The notes below the pieces were generated by a model. The model had not been told where the DNA came from. It ran no database searches and saw only the letters and a list, made by a program, of their open reading frames with translations. Below are positions 24,223-32,900 of a DNA stretch of 38,447 bases, one piece after another (position 1 is the first letter of the stretch; every line of letters begins with the position of its first letter). The translations under genes and the position numbers were made by a program. This DNA comes from Corynebacterium sp. GTDB lineage: Bacteria; Actinomycetota; Actinomycetes; Mycobacteriales; Mycobacteriaceae. The stretch is taken from assembly GCA_030530875.1 (NCBI GenBank), contig JAUMUD010000018.1, positions 1 to 38,447 on the forward strand, written 5' to 3'.

Positions 24223-24969
24223 ATGACTTCATTCCTCCGCTTTGATGGTCGTGCTGTTGATGAGATGCGACCAATTTCCATTACCCGTGGTTTTACTACT
24301 AATCCTGCTGGTTCTGTGCTGGTGGAATTCGGTAATACACGCGTGATGTGTACTGCTAGCGTTGAATTTGGCGTGCCACGATTCAAGAAAGATAGTGGTG
24401 AAGGCTGGTTGACCGCAGAATATTCCATGCTGCCAGCAGCCACCCACGAGCGCATGCCACGCGAATCCATGCGCGGCAAGGTCAAGGGTCGCACCCACGA
24501 AATTTCCCGCCTGATTGGTAGGAGCCTTCGTGCCGCCATTGACCTTTCCCAGCTTGGTGAAAATACCATTGCTATTGACTGCGATGTGCTGCAGGCCGAT
24601 GGTGGTACCCGCACCGCATCCATTACCGGTGCATATGTGGCCTTGGCCGATGCAGTTGAGTACCTGCGCAAGGAGGGTGTGCTTCCAGGTAACCCACTTC
24701 GTGAGCCAGTTGCTGCCGTATCCGTTGGTCTTATTGATGGCCACGCCTGCCTTGACCTCCCATATGAGGAAGACTCCAGGGCAGAAGTAGATATGAATGT
24801 GGTTATGACTGCTTCCGGCAACCTCGTTGAGGTGCAGGGCACTGGTGAACACGGCACCTTTAACCGTGAGCAGCTTGGTGCCTTCCTTGATCTTGCTGAA
24901 AAGGGCTGTGGCGAACTCTTCGAGCTTCAGCGTGAAGCCCTTGCTGGTCCTTTGTTTGAGGAAGACTAG
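24223..24969 (+). CDS. rph: Ribonuclease PH
   Basis: This encodes 248 residues. RNase PH is a phosphorolytic 3'-to-5' exonuclease that trims tRNA 3' ends. The family motifs are all visible: [26 protein letters not shown], the phosphate-binding [28 protein letters not shown], and [22 protein letters not shown] 24223 starts [11 protein letters not shown], as in homologues; an upstream in-frame start would pass through the promoter. It is followed 9 bases later by rdgB, the standard actinobacterial pair. Confidence 0.96.
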   Translation: MTSFLRFDGRAVDEMRPISITRGFTTNPAGSVLVEFGNTRVMCTASVEFGVPRFKKDSGEGWLTAEYSMLPAATHERMPRESMRGKVKGRTHEISRLIGRSLRAAIDLSQLGENTIAIDCDVLQADGGTRTASITGAYVALADAVEYLRKEGVLPGNPLREPVAAVSVGLIDGHACLDLPYEEDSRAEVDMNVVMTASGNLVEVQGTGEHGTFNREQLGAFLDLAEKGCGELFELQREALAGPLFEED

Positions 24970-24978
24970 GAGAAACCC

Positions 24979-25617
24979 ATGATTCTTCATGTTGCTACTG
25001 GCAATGCCAAGAAGCTTGCTGAGCTTGAGCGCGTGCTCAAGGAAGATGGCATTGAAAATATCACCTTGCTGCCAACCGGTGAAACCCTCGGTTACCCTGA
25101 GCCGGAAGAAAATGGTCGCACTTTTGCTGATAATGCCCTGATTAAGGCCCGCGCAGGTGCTGCTGCTACTGGGTATGTGACCCTGGCTGATGATTCCGGT
25201 ATTACCGTGGATGAACTCAACGGCATGCCAGGTGTACTGAGCGCCCGTTGGTGCGGTGAGCACGGCAATGATGAGGGCAATAATAAGCTGCTTCTTGCCC
25301 AAATGGAACATGCCCCACTCGAGCGCCGCCATGCCGCCTTTGTCTGCGTGGTCGCTTTGGTGACCCCAGATGGGGAAGAATTTATTGAAAAGGGCGTCTG
25401 GGAAGGTAGGCTCACCCGCACTCCAGCTGGTGAAAATGGCTTTGGCTATGATCCACTTTTCGTCCCAGCCGAAGAGGATGAGAAGGAGACCCCACGTACC
25501 TCCGCGCAGCTAAGTGCAGCGGAGAAGGACGCAATTTCTCACCGCGGTAAGGCCCTGGCCGCCCTCGTGCCAGCCCTTCGCTATGTGGCAGAGAAGTATG
25601 CCAATGAAGGTGAGTGA
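24979..25617 (+). CDS. rdgB: XTP/dITP diphosphatase (RdgB/HAM1)
   Basis: This encodes 212 residues. The enzyme hydrolyses non-canonical purine nucleoside triphosphates (dITP, XTP), protecting DNA and RNA from their incorporation. ATGNAKKLAEL at the N-terminus, the substrate and metal motif TFADNALIKARA, LADDSGITVDELNGMPGV, and GFGYDPLFVP are diagnostic, and the C-terminal SHRGKALAAL completes the active site. TAGGAG precedes the ATG. An acidic insert (EEDEKET) lies where homologues have a short loop. Confidence 0.95.
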   Translation: MILHVATGNAKKLAELERVLKEDGIENITLLPTGETLGYPEPEENGRTFADNALIKARAGAAATGYVTLADDSGITVDELNGMPGVLSARWCGEHGNDEGNNKLLLAQMEHAPLERRHAAFVCVVALVTPDGEEFIEKGVWEGRLTRTPAGENGFGYDPLFVPAEEDEKETPRTSAQLSAAEKDAISHRGKALAALVPALRYVAEKYANEGE

Positions 25618-25646
25618 CGATGAGGATTGAGTTTTCCTAGTCGTCG

Positions 25647-25698
25647 AAAAGCGAAAGGCTGGAGAATACCTAACGGTACCCTCCAGCCTTTCGCTTTT
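25647..25698. terminator. Strong bidirectional terminator between rdgB and the convergent DUF3817 gene
   Basis: An 18-bp perfect stem (25647-25664 with 25681-25698) begins with AAAA and ends with TTTT, so it can terminate in both directions. The interior holds a further TACC/GGTA pairing around TAAC. Confidence 0.92.
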
Positions 25699-25720
25699 GG
25701 TTTATCGGCCTTTGTCTTTT

Positions 25721-25748
25721 CTGTATATATAGTGCCCCGTATATACAG
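25721..25748. repeat. 9-bp inverted repeat, AT-rich
   Basis: CTGTATATA (25721-25729) is repeated inverted as TATATACAG (25740-25748) around a 10-base spacer. It lies between convergent genes, where an operator is unexpected. The function is unknown. Confidence 0.5.
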
Positions 25749-25772
25749 CCCCTGGCTTTGACCGCCAATCGA

Positions 25773-25837
25773 GCTAGTCAGTGCCAGGTTTGCTAATCAG
25801 TGCCAGATCTTTAGGCAGGTATTTTGACTCTAGTCAG
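25773..25837 (+). repeat. Short direct repeats with a 19-base period
   Basis: A 17-base unit containing TCAGTGCCAG occurs at 25773-25789 and 25792-25808 with two differences. CTAGTCAG, the start of a further copy, recurs at 25830-25837, about two periods on. The array ends next to the DUF3817 stop. Confidence 0.5.
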
Positions 25838-25855
25838 AATCTAAACTCGAGTTGA

Positions 25856-26242
25856 TTACTGGGCCTGGCTCTGATTGTTGCCTTGTGCCTGTGCCAGGGC
25901 AGCGGCCTCTTCCTGAGCAATCATGTTGAGGACCTCACGGCGGCGGTAGTGCTCGGCCACGAAGGAGAGGAATGGGATGGTGCCGGCCAGGGCGGTGAGG
26001 ATCCACTTGCCCGGATTCCAGCGGGCCTTGGTGCCCAGGTTCAGGGTGGCGCAGAGATAGAGCATATAGAACAGGCCGTGGACCTGACCAATGAACATTG
26101 CCCACTTTGGCATTTCCATATGGAAGCCGTACTGCAGGATCATGCGTACGCAGAGGATTAGGAGCCACACACCGGTGATCCAGGCGGAGATGGCATAAAG
26201 CTTGAGGGCCTGAAGGATGCGTTGCTTACGAGCAGGATGCAT
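25856..26242 (-). CDS. DUF3817 integral membrane protein
   Basis: This encodes 128 residues, with three hydrophobic helices (about 13-37, 48-68, 77-96). WITGVWLLILCVRMI, the conserved GQVHGLFYMLYL and the AGTIPFLSFVAEHYRRRE ending identify the DUF3817 family, at the Rv1342c position of the mycobacterial block. A Gln/Ala-rich tail (about 110-128) is not typical of the domain. The function is unknown. The start lies 11 bases after the upstream gene's stop, with a GAAAGG ribosome site, so the two form an operon. Confidence 0.85.
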   Translation of the reverse strand: MHPARKQRILQALKLYAISAWITGVWLLILCVRMILQYGFHMEMPKWAMFIGQVHGLFYMLYLCATLNLGTKARWNPGKWILTALAGTIPFLSFVAEHYRRREVLNMIAQEEAAALAQAQGNNQSQAQ

Positions 26243-26253
26243 AGGAAGCCTTT

Positions 26254-26655
26254 CTAAAATCTTTGTTCCTCGTCCTCACGGCGGCGACGCCGGGAGCGAC
26301 CAACCTCATCATTGAGGGAATTAAAAGTTTCGACATCGAGCTGCGGGCGTGCAGGGAGGAAGTCCTCATCGATGGCAGTAACATCGGTGTTGGTCAGGAT
26401 GAGATCTTCGCCGTCTTTTTCGCGCTTTTCATACTGTAGATATTTACGGTACGCATAAATAAAGAAGGCGGCAAAAAGTGGCCACTGGAGGGCATAACTG
26501 AAGTTTTGATATGTGCCCGAGCCAGAGCGCCACCGCGACCATTGCCACCATGCCAAGAAAAAGCAGGTAATGACAGCGGCCGTCAGGAATAAAATTTGCA
26601 CGACTCTCTTTGTCACATTTCCAGAATACTCGCTTTGCTTTTCTAAAGCACACAC
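26254..26655 (-). CDS. Small conserved actinobacterial membrane protein (Rv1343c/LprD position)
   Basis: This encodes 133 residues from the first possible start. Helices lie at about 18-38 and 52-70. The segment between and through them, WWQWSRWRSGSGTYQN followed by FSYALQWPLFAAFF, is highly conserved in actinobacteria, and the C-terminal half is charged and ends in RRRRREDEEQRF. The GTG at 26655 is only 3 bases from a TAGACT -10 on this strand, so the true start may be the GTG at codon 14 (26616). The function is unknown. It is divergent from tRNA-Leu by 25 bases and in operon with the DUF3817 gene. Confidence 0.75.
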   Translation of the reverse strand: MCALEKQSEYSGNVTKRVVQILFLTAAVITCFFLAWWQWSRWRSGSGTYQNFSYALQWPLFAAFFIYAYRKYLQYEKREKDGEDLILTNTDVTAIDEDFLPARPQLDVETFNSLNDEVGRSRRRRREDEEQRF

Positions 26656-26663
26656 GGTAGTCT
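26635..26663 (+). promoter_or_regulatory. Promoter of tRNA-Leu
   Basis: TTGCTT (26635-26640), a 17-base spacer and TAGTCT (26658-26663) stand 17 bases before the tRNA 5' end. The -10 overlaps TAGACT read on the minus strand (26664-26659), the likely -10 of the divergent membrane protein gene. Confidence 0.6.
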
Positions 26664-26680
26664 AGAAGACGCTTATGTGC

Positions 26681-26761
<81 letters not shown>

Positions 26762-26772
26762 CAAATTTACCG

Positions 26773-26803
26773 AAAGCGTCCCTCGCCTGAGGGGCGCTTT
26801 TTT
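26773..26803 (+). terminator. Terminator of tRNA-Leu
   Basis: A 12-bp stem (26773-26784 with 26789-26800, one G-U pair) with a GCCT loop runs into six T residues. Confidence 0.9.
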
Positions 26804-26819
26804 CGTGTCTAGGTTCAAA

Positions 26820-26835
26820 TGTGACATGAATTACA
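26820..26835. promoter_or_regulatory. Possible GlxR site upstream of fas
   Basis: TGTGACATGAATTACA has both half-sites of the CRP-type motif with one mismatch (TTACA for TCACA) and lacks the central A. The region 26804-26976 also holds a TAAAAT (26896-26901) that may be the fas -10, and an inverted repeat GTTTTCT/AGAAAAC (26918-26924, 26940-26946) that could be an operator for the TetR regulator encoded downstream. None can be proved from sequence. Confidence 0.35.
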
Positions 26836-26976
26836 GAGTCTATTTATTGGCAGGCTGGTATGTTTGCATGTTCGCAATTTCGAGGGAACACGCGCTAAAA
26901 TATGAGGAATCCGTCAAGTTTTCTGGCATAGTTACCTCTAGAAAACAACAACTCTGATGAAGGAGAATCTGTCCAC

Positions 26977-29900
26977 GTGAGTACCTATTCCGATCAGATT
27001 ACTGTTCCTGAGAATATGGCACGCCCCGTGTCCGAGACTTTTGCCCTGGCCTTCGCTGGTCAGGGTTTTCCATGGCTGCCAACACTCAAGGAGCAGGTCG
27101 TCGGCCAGATCCACGAGACTATTGCTGGTGTGATTGCTGAGGCTGCTAGCCTCATTGAGCCTCTTGAGGATGTCATCTCCGGCACCCGTCCATTTGGTTT
27201 TGCCCCACTGGAGTGGGCGCAGCAGGAGCAACTCAGTGTTCCTGCCCACCATGCTGCTGTGAGTGTTCCAGGTATTTTCCTGGCACAGCTTGGCACCCTT
27301 GAGTCCCTGAAGGCTCAGGGTCTTGATATTGCTGCTGCTAAGACAGTCATTGGTCACTCCCAGGGTGCCCTTGGTGTTGCTGCTGTTGAGCACCCTGAGA
27401 AGGCTGCCCAGATTCTCGCCATTGCGGAGCTCATTGGCGCGGCTCTTAGCCGCACTGCCCGCACCACCGGCCTGATTGCTGCCGGTGAGGCCACCCCAAT
27501 GCTTGCTGTTCGTGGCGCTACGCGCGAGCAGATTGAGGCTGCTATTGCCCGCATTTCTGGTGCTGAGCTTGCTATTGGTCTGAAGAACTCCCGTGATTCC
27601 TTCGTTGTTGTCGGTGCCCCAGCTGCCCTCGAGGACCTCCGTTCCGTGCTCTCTGCAATGAGCGCTAAGAGCGTGAAGGAAGTAGAGGAGAAGCTGCGCG
27701 GCGGTGCTGCTTTTGCGCCAAAGACCGAGTATCTCTCTGTTGATGTTGCCTTCCACCACCCAGCTCTCCAGCCAGCTGTGGACCAGGTTGTGTCCTGGGC
27801 TACTGAGCTCAACCTGGATGTGGAGCTTGCCCGTGGTCTGGCTCAGGCCATCATCATTGATCCTGTTGACTGGGTAGAGTCTGTTGCATCTGCTGCTTCT
27901 ACTGGCGTTGAGTGGATCTTTGACCTCGGCCCAGCCGCTGGTGTGTCCAAGCTCACTGAGGCCAATGTTGCCGGCCAGGGCATTGGTGTTATTGCGGCCG
28001 CCACCGTTGAGGGCCAGGATGCTCTCTTCGATGCTGGTAAGACCCCTGCACGCCCACGCCCATGGTCCGATTTCGCCCCACAGCTCGTGCGCGAAAACGG
28101 CCAGGTTCGTCTCTCCACGGCCTTTAGCCGTTTGACTGGTCGCAGCCCAATGATGCTGCCAGGTATGACCCCAACCACCGTGGACCCAGAGATTGTTGCC
28201 GCTGCTGCTAATGGTGGCCACTGGGCTGAGATGGCTGGTGGCGGCCAGGTCACCCCAGAAATCTTCCAGGCACATCTTGATAAGCTCAAGAGCCTGCTCA
28301 AGCCAGGTGTGAACGTCCAGTTCAACTCCATGTTCCTTGACCCATATCTGTGGAAGCTCCACGTGGGTGCAACCAAGCTGGTTCCTAAGGCCCGCGCCAA
28401 TGGTGCGCCTATCGACGGCCTCGTTGTTACCGCTGGTATGCCTGATCAGGAAGAGGCTCTTGCCCTCATCGAGTCCCTGCGCGCCGGTGGCTTTAGCTGG
28501 GTTTCCTTCAAGCCAGGTGCCGTCAAGCACATCCACAAGGTACTGAAGGTTGCCCGCGCGGTTCCTGATTTCACCATCATTATGCAGGTTGAGGGTGGTA
28601 AGGCCGGTGGCCACCACTCCTGGGAGGACCTCGATGAGCTCCTCATTGCCACCTATGATGACATCCGTCAGACCCCTAATGTGGTTCTTTGCGTTGGTGG
28701 CGGTATTGCTACCCCTGAGCAGGCTGCGGACTATATTGATGGTTCCTGGGCTGCTAAGTACGAGCTTCCTAATATGCCTGTCGACGGCATCCTGCTCGGT
28801 ACTGTCGCTATGGCCACCAAGGAAGCCAAGACCAGCGAGTCTGTAAAGAAGCTCCTCGTTGAGACCGCCGGTACCCATGGTTGGGTTGGCGCTGGCCACG
28901 CAGCAGATGGCATGGCTTCCGGCCGTTCCCAGCTTGGTGCTGATATTCACGAGATTGATAACTCCGCTGCTAAGGCCGGTCGCCTCCTTGATGAGGTCGC
29001 TGGTGATGAAGAGGCCGTTGCTGCCCGCCGCGAGGAAATCATCGCTGCTATTGCCAAGACCGCAAAGCCATACTTCGGCGACCTTGAGTCCATGACCTAC
29101 CGTGCTTGGCTCGAGCGTTACCTCGAACTTTCCGGCCCATTCAAGGGCGAGTGGACCGATCCTTCCTGGCTCAAGCGCTATGAGGATATGGTTGCCCGCG
29201 CTGAGGCTCGTCTGAACCCTCAGGATCACGGCACCCTTGAACTTGCTGTTTCCGTGGATGCATCTAACCCAGCTGCTGCTATTGAGCAGCTCGCCTCCCT
29301 CTATGATCTTGAGCAGATTCTTCACCCAGCTGACCGCGACTGGTTCCTGAAGCTTGCCCGCATTCCTGGCAAGCCAGTGAACTTCGTCCCAGTCATTGAC
29401 AAGGACGTCCGTCGCTGGTGGCGCTCCGATTCCCTCTGGCAGGCACAGGATGAGCGCTATGATGCCGACCAGGTCTGCATCATCCCAGGTATTTCCGCTG
29501 TTGCCGGCATCACCAAGCTCAACGAGCCAGTTGCAGATCTTCTTGATCGTTTCAACGCCGCATCTATCTCGCGTCTTGAAACTTCCGGCCAGGAAGTTCA
29601 AGAGGGCGCAAGCGCACTCGAGCACATTCTTACCGCTCCTGGTATGAACTGGGCCGGCCGCGATGTGCAGAACATCCTGCACCGCATTGCCCCTGCTTCC
29701 GAGTGGGTTATTAATGGCGATTCCGCTACCTGCGCTGATGCCACCATCACCATGTCCGGCACTACCGCCAAGGTCGTTGTGGCACTGGGTAAGAATGCCC
29801 GTGTTGCAGGCAAGGATGCTGTCCTTGAGTTCACCATCGAGGCCCCACAGATTCCTGGCCAGAGCCCAATTATTTCCCAGGCTGATGCCGATGAGGCTAT

Positions 29901-32900
29901 GTCCGCACTGACCGTGCTTGCCGCTGGTGGTCAGCTTGCTGAGGGCACCTTCACCACCACCTTCAATGGTGCACAGGCCGCTGATTATGCTGCTGTTACT
30001 GCCGGCATGCTTGGTTCTGACCTTGCCCCAGCAGGTCTTGCCCCAGACGTCCTCGTTGGTTATGCATGGCCAGCAATCTTCGCTGCAGTGAAGAACTCCG
30101 GCGTGGTTGAGGGCATGCTTGACCTGGTTCACCTTGAGCACCAGATTGACCTTGATGCCGCTCTTCCTAAGGCCGGCACTGAGCTCAGCATTGCTGCCAA
30201 GACTGAGGCCGTGGCCGATACCGATCTTGGCCGCGTCATTCTTGTGACCGCTACCATTGAGGCCGAGGGTCAGTCCCTTGCCCGCCTGACTGAGCGTTTT
30301 GCTATCCGTGGCCGTTCCGGTAATGAGCCAATGCCACAGGCAGGGGAGCAGCTTGCTACTACTGTGGCTGATACCCCACGTTCCTTCCGTGCACAGACCC
30401 ACCTGCACGCACCAGAGAATATGCGCGCCTTTGCCATCACTTCCGGTGACCGCAACCCAATCCACGTGTCCGATGTGGCAGCCCGCATGGCTGGTCTTGG
30501 TGCACCTATTGTTCACGGCATGTGGACCTCCGCTATTGCACAGCTGGTTGCTTCTGCAGCTACTGAGGATCAGCCAGCTCGCGAAATCTGCGATTATCAT
30601 GCACAGATGCTGGCCCCAATCCCACTGGGTGCGGATCTTGAGGTGACCGTGGTGCGCAAGGGCATGGATAACCGTGCCGGTCGTGGTGAGGTCCGTGAGA
30701 TCACCGTTGCCGCCAATGGTGAGACCGCACTCATTGCTACCGCTACTGTTCGCGCCCCACGCACCTTCTACGCTTTCCCAGGTCAGGGTATCCAGAGCCA
30801 GGGCATGGGCATGGATAGTTATGCTTCCAGTGCTGCTGCCCGTGATATTTGGGACCGCGCTGACCGCCACACCCGCGCTAACCTGGGCTTCTCCATTCTG
30901 GAGATTGTTCGCAATAACCCAACCGAGGTTGTTGTTAAGGGCGAGCGCTTCCATCACCCAAAGGGTGTCCTCTTCCTGACCCAGTTCACCCAGGTTGCTA
31001 TGGCAACCCTCGGTGTGGCTCAGATTGCGCACATGCGCGAGGCTCATGCCCTTGAGGATTCCGCTTTCTTCGCAGGTCACTCTGTTGGTGAGTACAATGC
31101 ACTGGCTGCCTATGCTGGTACTTTGTCCCTTGAGGGTGTTGTGGAGATCGTCTATCGACGAGGCCTCACCATGCACCGCCTTGTTGAGCGTGATGAGCAC
31201 GGTGTCTCCAACTACGGTCTTGCCGCTCTTCGTCCAAATAAGATGGGCCTGACCAAGGACACTGTGGCTGAGTTCGTGGCCGCAATTTCTGAAAAGACCG
31301 GCGAGTTCCTTGAGATTGTGAACTACAATATTGCCGGCGTTCAGTACGCTGTTGCTGGTACCACCAAGGGTCTTGCTGCTCTTGCCGCTGCTGCCGAGGA
31401 GAAGGCTCCTGGTCAGCGCGCCTACATTCAGATTCCAGGTATTGACGTTCCATTCCACTCCTCCAAGCTGCGTGACGGTGTGGCCGATTTCCGCGCCCAC
31501 CTCGACCGCCTGCTTCCTGAGACCGTGGACTTGGGCGTCCTGGTTGGCCGCTATATTCCTAACCTTGTTGCCCGCCCATTTGAGGTCAGCGCTGACTTCG
31601 TGGCGGACATGATGAAGGTTGCCCAGCACCCAATTGTTGAGGAACTTCACCAGCGCCTGCTCGCTCATGAGTCCGGTGCCGTGACCCTTGATGAGGCTGC
31701 CATCAACAGCACTGCTCGTTCCATGCTCGTTGAGCTCCTGGCATGGCAGTTCGCAAGCCCAGTTCGCTGGATTGAAACCCAGGACCTGGCTCTGACCAAG
31801 CTCGGCATCGAGCGCTTCGTTGAAGTTGGTGTGGGCTCCAGCCCAACCGTGGCCAATATGTTCGGCCAGACCCTGCGTCTGCCTCAGTACCAGGCCTACC
31901 ACCCAGAGGCTCTGAACATCGAGCGCGACTCCGCCGTGGTGTTCGCGACCGACAGCGTCCCAGTTCCTGCAGCTGAAGCTCCAGCTGCCGAGGCTGAAGA
32001 AACCGCACCAGCAGAGGCTGCGCCAGTTGCAGAAGCTGCACCCGCACCTACCACGGCGCCAGCTGCGCCAGCAGCTGCGTCGGGTCCGGTTTCCGATATT
32101 GTGTTTACCCCTGCTGATGCAACTGAGATGCTCATTGCTCAGTGGACCAAGGTTCGTCCGGACCAGATGAGTGCAACTGACACCATCGAGGCCCTGGTTG
32201 AGGGTGTTTCTTCCCGTCGTAACCAGCTGCTGCTCGACCTGGGTGTTGAGTTCGGTTTGGGTGCCATTGATGGTGCTGCCGATGCTGAGCTGGCAGACCT
32301 GAAGAAGACCGTGACCGGCATGGCCAAGGGCTATACCGCCTTCGGCCCAGTTCTTGGTGAGGCCGCAGCTGATGCCCTTCGTCGTATCACCGGTCCTGCC
32401 GGCAAGAAGCCAGCCTATGTGGCTGAGCGTGTGAGCGGCACCTGGGGTCTTGGTCAGGGTTGGGTTGACCATGTCACCGCAGCTGTGGTGCTTGGCACCC
32501 GTGAAGGCTCCTCCCTGCGTGGTGGCGAGCTTGCTACCTTGACCGGTTCCCTGGATGATGTAATTGATACTGCTGTTCAGCAGGTAGCTGCAGCGCAGGG
32601 TGTGGCCGTCGCAAAGCCAGGTGCCGGTGCTGGTGCTGGCGGTGGAGTAGTTGACTCTGCAGCGCTGAATGAATTTGCCGAGAAGGTCACTGGCGAGAAT
32701 GGTATTCTTGCCGAGACCGCCCGCGGTATTCTGCGCGGCCTTGGTCTTGAGCAGGAGATTCCACTTCCTGAGGCCCCAGATACTGAGCTCTATGACACTG
32801 TCTCCCGTGAGCTTGGTTCCGATTGGCCACGCCTGGTTGCACCTTCTTTCAGTGCCGCTAAGGCCCTGCAGCTTGATGACCGTTGGGCATCTGCTCGTGA

